Assembly (NCBI GenBank): GCA_003388505.1
Contig: QQVO01000010.1
Location: forward strand, 1 to 64,000
Direction of reading: 5' to 3'
Length of the DNA stretch: 64,000 nucleotides
DNA from: Planctomycetota bacterium
Lineage (GTDB): Bacteria; Planctomycetota; Planctomycetia; Planctomycetales; Planctomycetaceae
Below, in pieces: positions 44,754 to 54,737 of the stretch. The translations under genes and the position numbers were made by a program. Positions within the stretch are counted from its first letter, which is position 1. Every line of letters starts with the position of its first letter. The notes below the pieces were generated by a model. That model made no database searches. It was not told where the DNA came from and saw only the letters and a list, made by a program, of their open reading frames with translations.

Positions 44754-45099
44754 ACTTCTTTGAGACGAGATCAGCCGATCGCGGCAGTTTTCCACGTGCG
44801 GGGGAACTGCCGCGATTTCGCGCGCCGGAGGCGGTTTCGGCAGGGAGGCGATTCACGCCTCGGACAAGACGCGTAAGTGACGGTCGTGCCTGTCGGCGAG
44901 GGCTGAGAAACGGCAGTGGAGGAGGCCGGCAAACGCTTTGCGCTTGCAGGGGCGCGCACGCGAACATTAGAATCGGGACGAATCAGGATTCGCTGATCTG
45001 TTGACTGCTTGACGGTTCGAGACGGAATCGGTCGAACCGTCCATCGCAGCAACAATCACGGTGCAATCGCCGCATCCCGAATGATGGAGGGCTTCGCTC
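44754..45099. other. Intergenic region after the peroxiredoxin gene
   Basis: About 345 bases with only the strong terminator at 44778-44816. I see no gene, and no convincing promoter for the DUF1501 gene that follows. Confidence 0.5.
44778..44816 (+). terminator. Strong intrinsic terminator of the peroxiredoxin gene
   Basis: ATCGCGGCAGTTTTCC (44778-44793) pairs with GGGGAACTGCCGCGAT (44801-44816) with two G-T wobbles and a 7-base loop, followed by TTT. It lies 25 bases past the stop codon. Confidence 0.85.
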
Positions 45100-46404
45100 A
45101 TGTTGACTTTCGAGATCAACCGTCGCAGCAGGAATTGTGAAGGCGCCACTCGAAGGGACTTTCTGCGAGTGGGATCTCTCGGGATGGGGACGTTGGCGTT
45201 GCCGGACCTGCTCAGATCCCGGGCTCAGGCGAAGCTGGAGGGCCGGCCCACTCAGGACAAGTCGGTGATCTGGCTGTGGCTGGGGGGCGGTCCGACTCAT
45301 GTCGAAACGTTCGACCCGAAGATGACGGCTCCTGCCGAGTACCGCAGCGTCACCGGCGAAGTGTCGACGACGATCCCCGGCGTGACTCTCGGCGGAAACT
45401 TTGAGCGGATGGGCCAGGTGGCCGACAAGATGGCCTTCGTGCGGTCCTTCGCCCACACGAACAGCGGACACGGCGGCGGCACCCACTGGGTCATGACCGG
45501 TTACGACTACCGTCTGGCGGACAACGGCGGAATCCCGCAACGGCCCGGGCTCGGCTCGATTGTGTCCCGGGTCCGCGGTCCGAATCATCCCGAGACCGGC
45601 ATCCCCACCTACGTGCGGATGGGCGGCATCTACGGCGACGGACCAGCCTTTCTGGGCACCGCCTACGGTCCGTTTGATCCGGGCGGCCAGGCGCGGCGGA
45701 ACATGTCGCTGGTGGTCGACAAGGACCGGCTCGATAACCGCCGCGAACTGCTGGAAGGCATCGACAATCTCAATCGGGAGATCGACCGTAGCGACCTGAT
45801 GGAAGGCCTCGACTCGTTTGAACAGCAGGCTTTCAATCTCGTTCTCAGTCGCTCGCAACAGGCCTTCGACCTCAAGTACGAAGATCCGCGAGTCGCGGAC
45901 CGCTATGGTCCCGGTCTGGGTCAGCAGTTGCTCACGGCCCGCCGGCTGTGCGAGGCCGGGGCGGGCTTCGTCACGCTCAATTTCGGCGGGTGGGACATGC
46001 ATGGCAACATCAAGCAGGCCATGGATGCTCGCGCACCGCAGGTCGATCAGGCGGTTGCGGCGCTTGTTGAAGACCTCGATCAGCGGGGCATGAGCGAAGA
46101 TGTGCTGCTGGTCATCAGCGGCGAATTCGGTCGCACGCCGAAGATCAACGGCAACAGCGGCCGCGACCACTGGGCTCCGCTCAGCACACTGGCGCTGGCC
46201 GGCGGCGGACTGAAGATGGGACAAGTCGTTGGGGAATCGGCCGAGAAGGTCGACGTGCCCAAGACGACGCCGATTCGTCCGCAAGACCTGATGGCGACAG
46301 TCTTCGACGTGCTCAACATCGACAAGCGGATTCAGTTCGTCAATCAGGCGGGACGTCCCGTTTACATGATCGAAACCGGCAAGCCGATCGAGGAACTCGT
46401 CTGA
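45100..46404 (+). CDS. DUF1501 (sulfatase-like) Tat-exported protein
   Basis: A 434-residue DUF1501 protein. A twin-arginine signal (TRRDFLRVGSLGMG) starts around residue 14; WLWLGGGPTHVETFDPK, ISGEFGRTPK and GRDHWAPLS are the family motifs. Of the three copies in this window it is the shortest. The ATG at 45100 fits the signal. A perfect hairpin follows the stop. No DUF1549/DUF1553 partner is adjacent. Confidence 0.9.
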   Translation: MLTFEINRRSRNCEGATRRDFLRVGSLGMGTLALPDLLRSRAQAKLEGRPTQDKSVIWLWLGGGPTHVETFDPKMTAPAEYRSVTGEVSTTIPGVTLGGNFERMGQVADKMAFVRSFAHTNSGHGGGTHWVMTGYDYRLADNGGIPQRPGLGSIVSRVRGPNHPETGIPTYVRMGGIYGDGPAFLGTAYGPFDPGGQARRNMSLVVDKDRLDNRRELLEGIDNLNREIDRSDLMEGLDSFEQQAFNLVLSRSQQAFDLKYEDPRVADRYGPGLGQQLLTARRLCEAGAGFVTLNFGGWDMHGNIKQAMDARAPQVDQAVAALVEDLDQRGMSEDVLLVISGEFGRTPKINGNSGRDHWAPLSTLALAGGGLKMGQVVGESAEKVDVPKTTPIRPQDLMATVFDVLNIDKRIQFVNQAGRPVYMIETGKPIEELV

Positions 46405-46428
46405 GTTCCCAGCAACCCGGAAATCTCG

Positions 46429-46456
46429 CAAGCCCGCGGATGACTCCGCGGGCTTG
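46429..46456 (+). terminator. Hairpin terminator after the third DUF1501 gene
   Basis: CAAGCCCGCGG (46429-46439) pairs perfectly with CCGCGGGCTTG (46446-46456) around six bases. It lies 24 bases past the stop. No T-run follows. Confidence 0.65.
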
Positions 46457-46640
46457 TGCGTTGCGCTGGGCGAATTGCTATTGCCGCGGGCTCAGGAGGG
46501 CCGGCGTTTGATGAGGGTGACTTCGTTGCCGCGTTCACACTCGCCGAATCGAACCTCCCGCCGCATTTCGGCCGCACAACGCCTGACCGCTCTGATTCAC
46601 CTTGCGAGACTGCTACGATCCCGGTTGGAAAGGACCGGAG

Positions 46641-47750
46641 ATGAAGATCGACCGCATTGATCTGTTTCACGCCGCAATGCCGCTGATTTACCCGTGGAAG
46701 ACGGCCTACGGCGAGGATGCGGCGATTCACTCGGTGTTTTGCCGGATGTCGAGCGGGTCTCTCGACGGGTGGGGGGAAAGTGCGCCGTTCGCAGCGCCCT
46801 GCTACAGTCCGGAGTGGGCGGGGGGAGCGTTTGCCGTCGCACGCGATTGGCTGGCGCCGGCGATTCTGGGTCAGAAAATCACGTCCGGCGAGGAACTCCA
46901 GCATCGCATGGCGGTGTACAAAGGAAACCCCTTTGCGAAGGCCGCCCTCGATACCGCCTGGTGGGCGCTGAAGTCAAAGCACAGCGGGTCTCCGCTGCAT
47001 GAACTGCTCGGCGCCGACCGCACCGTTGTGACGGTGGGAGCAGACTTCGGCGTCATGGATTCGGTCGACGACCTGATTGCCGCGATCGGCGACGCCGTGG
47101 AGTTCGGGTTTCCGCGAACGAAATTGAAGTTCCGGCCCGGATGGGACGCGCCGATGCTCGAGCGTGTGCGACGTGAGTTTCCGGATCAGGTGTTTCACAT
47201 CGACTGCAACAGCGGTTACCGCCTGAAAGACGCCGAGCTGTTCAAGCAGGTCGACGAGTTCGGTCTCGCGATGATCGAGCAGCCTCTGCAGCATGACGAT
47301 CTTGTCGACCATGCGGAACTCGCCCGTCAGATCCGCACGCCGGTTTGTCTCGATGAGAGCCTGACCACGGTTCGGCGAGCGGAACAGGCAATTTCCCTCG
47401 GGAGTTGTCGGTATTTCAACATCAAGCCGGGCCGGGTCGGCGGGCTGACGATCGCAAGACAAATTCACGACGTCGGCCGGGCGGCCGGAATTCCCTGCTG
47501 GGTCGGCGGGATGCTGGAGAGCGCCTGCGGCTCCGCATTCTGCACGGCGCTGGCCATGCTGGATGGCTTCACCTATCCGGCCGACATCTTTCCGAGCGAA
47601 CGGTATTACGTGGAGGATCTCGCCGACCCGCCGTTGGAACTCTCGCGCGATTCGTCCGGCCTCCCGGCTGTTGACGCTCCCGTGACGCTTCCGGAACCGA
47701 ACGAATCACGGTTGCGGGCGCAGTTGGTGCAGGAGACAACGATTCGTTGA
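46641..47750 (+). CDS. menC: Enolase-superfamily enzyme, o-succinylbenzoate synthase / N-acylamino acid racemase type
   Basis: A 369-residue enzyme with a capping domain and a TIM barrel. The barrel-end residues of the MenC/NSAR group are all present: Lys161 and Lys163 in TKLKF, metal ligands Asp188 (HIDCN), Glu213 (IEQPL) and Asp238 (CLDES), and Lys262 in NIKPGRVGG. The likely reaction is dehydration to o-succinylbenzoate in menaquinone synthesis; racemase activity occurs in the same family. The start at 46641 has AAAGGACCGGAG upstream. No other men gene is adjacent, so the pathway assignment rests on homology. Confidence 0.85.
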   Translation: MKIDRIDLFHAAMPLIYPWKTAYGEDAAIHSVFCRMSSGSLDGWGESAPFAAPCYSPEWAGGAFAVARDWLAPAILGQKITSGEELQHRMAVYKGNPFAKAALDTAWWALKSKHSGSPLHELLGADRTVVTVGADFGVMDSVDDLIAAIGDAVEFGFPRTKLKFRPGWDAPMLERVRREFPDQVFHIDCNSGYRLKDAELFKQVDEFGLAMIEQPLQHDDLVDHAELARQIRTPVCLDESLTTVRRAEQAISLGSCRYFNIKPGRVGGLTIARQIHDVGRAAGIPCWVGGMLESACGSAFCTALAMLDGFTYPADIFPSERYYVEDLADPPLELSRDSSGLPAVDAPVTLPEPNESRLRAQLVQETTIR

Positions 47751-47907
47751 TGCACTCGACGTTCGGTCCGGTGGACTTCGTGCCGGAGGCGACTCGGCGC
47801 GCGGGAAAGAGCGCAGAAATCGATAGGGAGTCGGGGGGACGATTGGATTGTCGCAGGACGTATTGATAGCCTGAGATCAGTCTCCCGCTGAATAAAGGAT
47901 GAGAATC

Positions 47908-49335
47908 ATGAAAGCGCAAACAACGCGACGCGATTTTCTGCAGCAGGCTGTTGGAGTCTCGGCGGCCGCCGCCGGTCCCTTCGTCCTTCCCGGCCTGTTG
48001 AGGAACTCAGCATTCGGCGCAGAGGCTGGGGATGGTGAGTTTCCCTGGCTGGCGGGCGTCGCCCGCAAGGTGATCACGCCGGAGACCGCCGTGTGGCTGG
48101 CCGGTTACGGCACCCGGCGTCCGCCGGACGGGAAACTCCACGACTTGTGGATGAAGGCGCTGGCTCTGGAAGACGCCGACGGGAACCGCGTGGTGCTCAT
48201 CACCAGCGACTTCCAGGGCGTGCCGAAGATGATGAGCGATCGTGTTTTCGCGAAGGTGGAGGAGAAATTCGGGCTGTCGCGCGCCGACATCATGCTCACG
48301 TTCTCGCATAACCACTGCGGCCCCCGCCTGGGCGACGACCTCGTCGATTACTATCCGGTCGACCAGCAACAGGTCGAACTGGTGATGGAATACACCGACC
48401 TGATGGTCGACGGGAGTGTGGAACTGGTGGGACAGGCGCTGGCCGATCTTGCGCCCGCCCGCCTGGAGATGGGCGAAGGCCAGGCCGCGTTCGCCGTCAA
48501 CAGGCGAAACAACCGCGAGGCCGACGTACCGGACCTGCTGGCGCGGGGCGAACCGCTCGTGGGACCGGTCGACCACAGCGTGCCGGTGCTGACCGTGACT
48601 CGTCCGCACGGGAAGCTCGAAGCGATTCTGTTCGGATACGCCTGCCATCCGACGACGCTCAGTTTTCAAACGTGGTGCGGCGACTATCCGGGATTCGCCC
48701 AGTTGGAACTGGAAGAGGCGCATCCCGGAACGACCGCGATGTTCGTCAACACCTGCGGCGGCGATCAGAACCCGCTGCCGCGGCGGACTGTGGAGTTGTG
48801 CGAGAAGTACGGTCACATGCTGGCGGCCGGAGTGGAGGAGGCGATTCAGCAACCTCTCAAGCCGGTCTCCGTCGGCGTGCGGACGGCGTTTGAACTGGTC
48901 GAGCTGGCTTACGAAAACGTCGTCACGCGCGAGGAACTCGGCGACCGGATCGACGATTCGAATGCGATTCTCGCCAGATGGGCGGCCCGCATGATCAAGA
49001 AGCTGGATGAGGGGGAGTCGTTCGAGGACGCCTACCCGTACCCGATCCACGCCTGGCAACTCGGGGATGAGATGCTCGTCATCGGCATGGGAGCAGAAAC
49101 GGTCGTCGACTACGCCCTGCGTTTCAAGCAGGAATTCGGCGAAGGGACGTGGGTCATGGGGTACGCCGACGACATGATCGCGTATATCCCCTCCCGCCGC
49201 GTGTGGGAAGAGGGGGGCTATGAAGGAGGGTACCGGCTGTATGAATACGGCCGGCCGGCCTTCCGTTGGGCCGGAGACATCGAGGACCGCATCGCCGAAT
49301 CGGTGCACCGGCTGGTGGCAAAGGTCCGGGAGTAG
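47908..49335 (+). CDS. Neutral/alkaline ceramidase-like Tat-exported protein
   Basis: A 475-residue protein with a twin-arginine signal (TTRRDFLQQAVG). It resembles the N-terminal domain of neutral ceramidases: SHNHCGPRLGDD corresponds to the zinc-binding SHTHSGP motif, GYACHPTTLSF is the second His motif, and NTCGGDQNP corresponds to the region of the ceramidase nucleophile. The C-terminal domain of true ceramidases is absent and the substrate is unknown. The ATG at 47908 is preferred over 47899 because AAAGGATGAGA precedes it. A single gene with a hairpin downstream. Confidence 0.8.
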   Translation: MKAQTTRRDFLQQAVGVSAAAAGPFVLPGLLRNSAFGAEAGDGEFPWLAGVARKVITPETAVWLAGYGTRRPPDGKLHDLWMKALALEDADGNRVVLITSDFQGVPKMMSDRVFAKVEEKFGLSRADIMLTFSHNHCGPRLGDDLVDYYPVDQQQVELVMEYTDLMVDGSVELVGQALADLAPARLEMGEGQAAFAVNRRNNREADVPDLLARGEPLVGPVDHSVPVLTVTRPHGKLEAILFGYACHPTTLSFQTWCGDYPGFAQLELEEAHPGTTAMFVNTCGGDQNPLPRRTVELCEKYGHMLAAGVEEAIQQPLKPVSVGVRTAFELVELAYENVVTREELGDRIDDSNAILARWAARMIKKLDEGESFEDAYPYPIHAWQLGDEMLVIGMGAETVVDYALRFKQEFGEGTWVMGYADDMIAYIPSRRVWEEGGYEGGYRLYEYGRPAFRWAGDIEDRIAESVHRLVAKVRE

Positions 49336-49433
49336 GCGAATTCCGGATCTCCGGCGCTATTGCGGGAATGAGAAACGCACGGGCCGACGCCGCGCGGCTC
49401 ACCGTCGCGGCGGATGTTGCGAAAACGCCACAT

Positions 49434-49460
49434 GAGCCCCGCTCCATGCCGCGCGGGCTC
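49434..49460 (+). terminator. Weak hairpin after the ceramidase-like gene
   Basis: GAGCCC (49434-49439) pairs with GGGCTC (49455-49460) with a partly paired loop, followed by CTTCATTCC. A terminator role is plausible but not strong. Confidence 0.4.
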
Positions 49461-49630
49461 CTTCATTCCGGTTTGTTGCCGAACATCAACGCACGTTGTG
49501 ACCGGCCGGAACGGAGTCTGGCAACCAGGCTTGGCGCGGCGGTGTAGAGTTTGGACAGCAGCGGTGCACCGGGGCGCTTTCTCACGGTTGTGCCGAATGC
49601 CCTGCCGACCGAACTCCGAGACCGAGCCTG

Positions 49631-51007
49631 ATGGCGTACGTGTTGTTCCTATTGGCCAACGCGGCCCTGTTCGTGCGACCCGCCGAACTGTCCGACGCAT
49701 TCCACGGCGTGCAGCTCTACCTGTACCTGATCGCCGCGGCGATTCTGTGCTCGGTGCGCGGCATCCACAATCAACTGTCGCTCAGGACGATGGTGCAGCA
49801 GCCGATCAACCTCTGCGTCGCAGGGTTGATTGTGGCGGTGGTTGCCTCGCACGTCAGCCGCGGGCAAATCGGTCTGGCGGCGAACGGCCTGGTGATGATG
49901 GTCAAGGTCGTGCTGTACTACGCGGTGCTGGTGTCTGTCATCAACACACCCGAGCGACTGCGGACGTTCCTGAAATGCACGGCGCTCTGCGCGACGGCGA
50001 TGGTTGCTTTCAGCCTGCAGGATTACTTCCGTTTCGTCAGTGAATGGTCGGGACGCGACGACATCCAGGAAATCAAGTCTCGCGAGCGCTGGCTGCCGCC
50101 GGAAGCGCCCCGGCTGCTGCGGCACGTCCCGGAGATCGACGGAGTCGATTCCGAGGGAGGCGCGGTCTGGATCTTCCGCCTGTGCGGGCTCGGCATCTTC
50201 CACGACCCCAACGACCTCTCGCTCCTGATTGCCGTCACAACGATCATCTCCGGTTACTTTCTGCTCGATCGTGGCAGCCGGATCATCCGGCTGGTCTGGT
50301 TGGCGCCGATCGCATTGATGGGCGTGGCTTACTACTTCACATTCTCGCGCGGCGGGCTCCTGGCGTTCGGCGTGGGCGGCATGGTGTGGCTGGCGGTCCG
50401 TTACGGAGGAAAGGTGGCGATTGGTCTCGGCGCGTTGGCCGGCGCGGCGCTGCCCGTCGTGCTCGGACGCCACGCCGATATCAACCTTTCTGGGGGCACG
50501 GGACAACACCGGATTCAGGTCTGGAGCGACGGGCTCGTGCAGCTCAAGTCGTTCCGCATCGCGTTCGGGATCGGCGAGGGAACATACGCCGACGTCGCGG
50601 GTCTCGTCGCGCACAACTCGTACATCCACGCGTTCGTCGAAATGGGCTTTTTCGGCGGAGCGCTCTTCTTCGGCTGCTTTTTCTTTCCGGTGTACGCAAT
50701 CTTCCGGATCAAGAAGGACGGCTTTCCGATTGAGCATCCGGAACTGAAGCGGATGCTGCCGTATGTCGCGGCGATCCTGGGGGCGTGGTGTATCGGGATG
50801 GCGTCGCTTTCGCGCTGTTACGTGCCGCCGACCTACATGATCGTGGGCGTCTGCGCCGCCTACTTGAACCTCGTCGGCTTCCACCAGCCGATTCCCGCGC
50901 CCTTGCAGACGTTTCACGTGCGGAGCGCCGCCCGCTGGATTGCCTGCAGCGGCGGCCTGCTGGTCGCCTGTTTCCTGTTCATCAAGGTATTCGCCCGCTA
51001 CGGATGA
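49631..51007 (+). CDS. O-antigen ligase / Wzy-like polymerase
   Basis: A 458-residue integral membrane protein with about ten to twelve helices. The central HNSYIHAFVEMGFFGGALF is the signature of O-antigen ligase/polymerase proteins, with a large periplasmic loop before it. The N-terminus (LFLLANAALFVRPAEL) resembles the O-glycosylation ligase group often found with exosortase loci. Such proteins join or polymerise lipid-linked glycans outside the membrane. It is the first gene of the glycan cluster; no exosortase gene is seen. Confidence 0.82.
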   Translation: MAYVLFLLANAALFVRPAELSDAFHGVQLYLYLIAAAILCSVRGIHNQLSLRTMVQQPINLCVAGLIVAVVASHVSRGQIGLAANGLVMMVKVVLYYAVLVSVINTPERLRTFLKCTALCATAMVAFSLQDYFRFVSEWSGRDDIQEIKSRERWLPPEAPRLLRHVPEIDGVDSEGGAVWIFRLCGLGIFHDPNDLSLLIAVTTIISGYFLLDRGSRIIRLVWLAPIALMGVAYYFTFSRGGLLAFGVGGMVWLAVRYGGKVAIGLGALAGAALPVVLGRHADINLSGGTGQHRIQVWSDGLVQLKSFRIAFGIGEGTYADVAGLVAHNSYIHAFVEMGFFGGALFFGCFFFPVYAIFRIKKDGFPIEHPELKRMLPYVAAILGAWCIGMASLSRCYVPPTYMIVGVCAAYLNLVGFHQPIPAPLQTFHVRSAARWIACSGGLLVACFLFIKVFARYG

Positions 51008-51064
51008 GAGGAACTGCTCTTCAGATGCGTTCCAATCGCCTGTGACCCGATTTGATCTCTAACC

Positions 51065-52030
51065 ATGTCGACCAGCCACCCACCCATCTCGGCCGTGATT
51101 CCCGCCTGCAACGCGGAATCGTGCTTGGCGCGGGCGATTGAGAGCGTCTTCTCGCAGACGCATCCCGTCTCGGAGATCATCGTCGTCGATGACGGCTCGC
51201 GCGACGCGACCAGCGACATCGTGCGGTCGTTCGGTGATCCGGTCAGGCTCGTGCGACAGTCGAACGCCGGTCCCAGCGCGGCACGAAATCATGGAATACG
51301 GCTCGCCCGCAGCGAGTGGATCGCACTTCTCGATGCAGACGACGCCTGGCTGCCTGAGAAACTGGAGCGGCAGTTGCCGTATCTCGCAGAGACGGGCGTC
51401 GGCGCCGTGCACTGTCCGACCGACACCTGCCTCGCCGAGTGCGAATACGAAGGCGAACTGACGTTCGAGATGCTCTGGACGCACAACATGATTGGAACGT
51501 CCACCGTCCTTCTGCGAAAGTCGGCCTGGGAGGACGTGGGAGGCTTCGATGAGGATCGCGAACTCACGTGTGTCGAAGATTACAACCTCTGGCTGCGCTT
51601 GCTGCTGGCCGGCTGGCGGATTCGCCGCTGTCCGGAGCGGCTGGCCGTCTACTCTCCGGAAGCCGGCAATCTCTCGTCGCAGACGCATCGCGTCATCCGG
51701 GCTGAACTCTTGAACGCCCGCCGGGTTGCGGAAGTCGCCGGACTGGCCGGCGCAGCGCTGCGCAGCAAAGAGAGCCGGATTCACGGGGAATACGGTCAGT
51801 CGCTGGTGCACTCGCGAGACATGCGCTCCGCCCGGCGACACCTGACGCAGGCGATGATGCGTCGGCCCACCAGGTTACACGCCAAGTACTGGCTGGCGAC
51901 GCTTGTCCCTCCGTCGCTCCTGAACTGGCGGCGCGAACGTCGGCGCCAGCCGCAGGAAAGTCCCGCAGTCGTTGAGGCAGTGCAATCCAGCGGCGCGTCC
52001 CCCGCGGCGTCGGAACGGAATTCACCATGA
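51065..52030 (+). CDS. Family 2 glycosyltransferase
   Basis: A 321-residue GT-A enzyme. ISAVIPACNAESCLARAIESV opens the fold, DDGSRDAT and LDADDAWLPEKLE (the DxD-like metal site) follow, and EDYNLWLRLLLAGW is the acceptor region with the catalytic base. It transfers a sugar from a nucleotide donor on the cytoplasmic side. It overlaps the flippase gene by four bases (ATGA). Confidence 0.92.
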   Translation: MSTSHPPISAVIPACNAESCLARAIESVFSQTHPVSEIIVVDDGSRDATSDIVRSFGDPVRLVRQSNAGPSAARNHGIRLARSEWIALLDADDAWLPEKLERQLPYLAETGVGAVHCPTDTCLAECEYEGELTFEMLWTHNMIGTSTVLLRKSAWEDVGGFDEDRELTCVEDYNLWLRLLLAGWRIRRCPERLAVYSPEAGNLSSQTHRVIRAELLNARRVAEVAGLAGAALRSKESRIHGEYGQSLVHSRDMRSARRHLTQAMMRRPTRLHAKYWLATLVPPSLLNWRRERRRQPQESPAVVEAVQSSGASPAASERNSP

Positions 52031-53541
52031 CGATCAAGAAGAACATTGCAGCAAGCTGGGCGGCTCACGTCGTGACACTGCTCGTCGGTTTCTTCCTCGT
52101 TCCGTATGTGCTTGGGCGCATAGGCGAGGAAGGCTACGGCGTGTGGGTGTTCCTGAATTCCGTCGCCGGTTACTCCGGTCTGCTCTATCTCGGCTTCGGG
52201 CCGACGGTCTGCCGTTTCGTGACGCAGCATCGCGCCAAGGGCGAATGGGCCGCGATCAATCACGTTGTCAATTCCGTGTCCGCCGTCTATGCCGCCGCGG
52301 GGACGGTTGTGCTGCTGCTCGCAGGCGGATTCGCGGCCGTCAGTCCGCTGCTCGACAAGTGGGGAGAGACGCCCATTTTCGAAGTGCAGGCGGCGGTGCT
52401 GGTGCTGGGGCTGAATCTGGCCGTCGGGATGGTCTTCAGCGTTTACGGAGGCGTTTTGCTGGCGGCGAAGCGGTTTGATCTCTACAGCTTCGTGCAGGGA
52501 GTCACCGCCCTGGTTCGGCTCGGGCTGACCATTGTCTTCCTGCAGCAGCAGTATGGTCTCGTCATTCTCGCGGGGATTTTTCTGGCGGTGACCGTGCTGG
52601 AGAACCTGCTGACTGCCTGGCTGGCGTTCCGCGAGTTTCCCACTCTCTCAATCGGTCCGAGATGGATTCGTCGCGACGTCCTGAAGGAATGCTTCGGCTT
52701 CAGCGCCTACAACGCGCTGCGCGGCCTGTCGGACCAGATGATCCATTTCACCGACACGATCGTGATCGGCCTCGTGCTCGGAGCGAAAGCGATCGTGCCC
52801 TACTACATCGGCGCCCGGCTGGTGCAGATGGTGCATACGCCGCTGGAAAAGATCGGCGACGTCGTGCTGCCCGCCGCAGGCGAATGTCATGCACGCAACG
52901 AGCAGCGCCGGCTGGTGGAACTGCTGATGAAAGGCATGTCGCTGGTGATGCTGCTGGCGGCCGGATTCTGGATCGGGGCGGCCTTCTTCGGCGACCAGGT
53001 AGTCTTGGCCTGGATGGGAGAAACGTACGCCGAAAGCCACCTGGTGATGCTGATTCTCCTGGCGGGGCAGATCGCGTCGCAGCCCATGACCGTCGTCCGT
53101 CAGGTGCTGATGGCGACCGGCAACGTGCGCGGTCCCGCGCTGTTCGGCATGATCGAGGCCGCTGGCAACCTGTTGCTCTCGCTCGTGTTGATCCACGTCA
53201 TGGGGATCGTCGGTGTCGCCTGGGGGACGCTCATTCCCATGTTGCTTGTCGAGTTCGGGCTGCTGCTTCCCTTCGCGATGAAGCACCTCGACCTGCGACT
53301 GCCTCAATTGATCCACTCCGTGCTCGCGCCGCTCTGTCTGCCGCTTGCGATGTTGTGGGTGTATTGCGAAGTCGTTTCCCGCTACGCCTCACCAGCCGGA
53401 TGGGGAGCGATCGTCCCGGTCACGATCGGCGGCGGCGCAGTCGTCGGAACCGTCTGGTACGCCGTCGAAATCTTGAAACGCTTTGAGCTGCAGAGAGGAC
53501 GAATCGACACAACCTACCCGAACACGGAGGCAACCGCATGA
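52027..53541 (+). CDS. Polysaccharide flippase (Wzx/MATE-like)
   Basis: A 504-residue membrane protein with about 12-14 helices. The start motif IAASWAAHVVTLLVGFFLVPYVLGRIGEEGYGVWVFL is typical of Wzx-like polysaccharide exporters, which move lipid-linked repeat units across the inner membrane. ATGA overlaps join it to the genes on both sides. It pairs functionally with the polymerase/ligase at 49631. Confidence 0.92.
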   Translation: MTIKKNIAASWAAHVVTLLVGFFLVPYVLGRIGEEGYGVWVFLNSVAGYSGLLYLGFGPTVCRFVTQHRAKGEWAAINHVVNSVSAVYAAAGTVVLLLAGGFAAVSPLLDKWGETPIFEVQAAVLVLGLNLAVGMVFSVYGGVLLAAKRFDLYSFVQGVTALVRLGLTIVFLQQQYGLVILAGIFLAVTVLENLLTAWLAFREFPTLSIGPRWIRRDVLKECFGFSAYNALRGLSDQMIHFTDTIVIGLVLGAKAIVPYYIGARLVQMVHTPLEKIGDVVLPAAGECHARNEQRRLVELLMKGMSLVMLLAAGFWIGAAFFGDQVVLAWMGETYAESHLVMLILLAGQIASQPMTVVRQVLMATGNVRGPALFGMIEAAGNLLLSLVLIHVMGIVGVAWGTLIPMLLVEFGLLLPFAMKHLDLRLPQLIHSVLAPLCLPLAMLWVYCEVVSRYASPAGWGAIVPVTIGGGAVVGTVWYAVEILKRFELQRGRIDTTYPNTEATA

Positions 53542-54737
53542 TGTCCCCTCTGAGTGAACTGAAACAAGAACTCATCTCCACCCCCGCCGTCGCGACGGTC
53601 TCGGCGCAAGCGGCGGGACGTCGACGTGCGCCGCTGACCGTCCGCATCGAAGCGATCACTGAGGAGCATCTTGCCGGATGGCGGCAGCTCGAACGCAGAA
53701 TCGGCGAGGTTCCACTGGCGGTCTCCAGCGATTGGACGGAAACCTGGTTGAACCACTACGGCGGCGTTGTCCCGGCGCGAGTCGCCCTCGGTGAAACGGA
53801 CGGCATGCTCCGCGGCATCTGCCTCGTGACAGAGGGTGTCGGCCGGCATGCGGGACCGTTTCCGCTGCGGACCCGACACATCGGCACGGCAGGCGAAAGG
53901 CACGGTGAGAGCGTGTGCGTCGAATACAACTCGCTCCTGGTCGAAGACCGGTTTCGTGATTCGTTCGCGTCGGGTGTGATCCAAGTCGTGTTGCAGGAAT
54001 CGTCATTCGACGCGCTTCATCTCGACGGTTTTAGGGAGTCGGAACTGCCGATCGGCCGTCGCAATGACGCCGGTTTCGAGTTGACCCGACGCAGTAGCCG
54101 GTACTTTGACTTGCGTGCGACGCGCGACGCGGGAGCGGACGTGCTGGAGCGGCTGGGACGCAGCACGCGTTCCAAACTCCGGCGAACGCTGAAGAAGTAC
54201 GGCGAACTCGACATCCAGTGGGCCGAGTCAATCGATGAAGCAGATGAGATTCTGACGGAACTGACGGAACTCCATCAGGCGCGGTGGCAATCGGCGGGAG
54301 AGCACGGCGCGTTCGCTGCCGAGCGATTCCGGGAGTTTCAGCGGGAACTGGCGGTCCGGCTGGTCCCTCAGCGACGCGCCGTCCTCTTTCGCGTGCGGCA
54401 TCAGGGGGCCACGGTCGGATGCCTGATGCTGCTCGTCGACCGGGGACGAATGCTCGACTACCTGTCCGGGTTCGCGCCGTTCGATGAGAAACCGAGTCCC
54501 GGCATCGTGACGCACTATCTGTGCATGCAGGAAGCGCTGCTGCGGGGTTTCGACGCTTATGACTTTCTCGTCGGCGACAAACGTCACAAAGAGAACCTGT
54601 CGACCGACTCGAACGAACTGGTATGGGCGGTTCATCAGAGACCGACCGGGCGGAATCGTCTGGTGGGTTGTCTGAGGAAGGCCCGCCGCTTCGTGCGCGG
54701 AACCCGACGATCCGCGACGGAGGAGGAAGCAGAATGA
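53538..54737 (+). CDS. BioF2/FemAB-like GNAT acyltransferase
   Basis: A 399-residue protein of the GNAT-like Acetyltransf_6 group (FemAB/BioF2 type). The C-terminal domain shows [28 protein letters not shown], a fatty-acyl or amino-acyl acceptor-like pocket and [17 protein letters not shown]. Such proteins occur in many exopolysaccharide clusters and are thought to acylate or aminoacylate glycans. ATGA overlaps connect it to both neighbours. Confidence 0.8.
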   Translation: MMSPLSELKQELISTPAVATVSAQAAGRRRAPLTVRIEAITEEHLAGWRQLERRIGEVPLAVSSDWTETWLNHYGGVVPARVALGETDGMLRGICLVTEGVGRHAGPFPLRTRHIGTAGERHGESVCVEYNSLLVEDRFRDSFASGVIQVVLQESSFDALHLDGFRESELPIGRRNDAGFELTRRSSRYFDLRATRDAGADVLERLGRSTRSKLRRTLKKYGELDIQWAESIDEADEILTELTELHQARWQSAGEHGAFAAERFREFQRELAVRLVPQRRAVLFRVRHQGATVGCLMLLVDRGRMLDYLSGFAPFDEKPSPGIVTHYLCMQEALLRGFDAYDFLVGDKRHKENLSTDSNELVWAVHQRPTGRNRLVGCLRKARRFVRGTRRSATEEEAE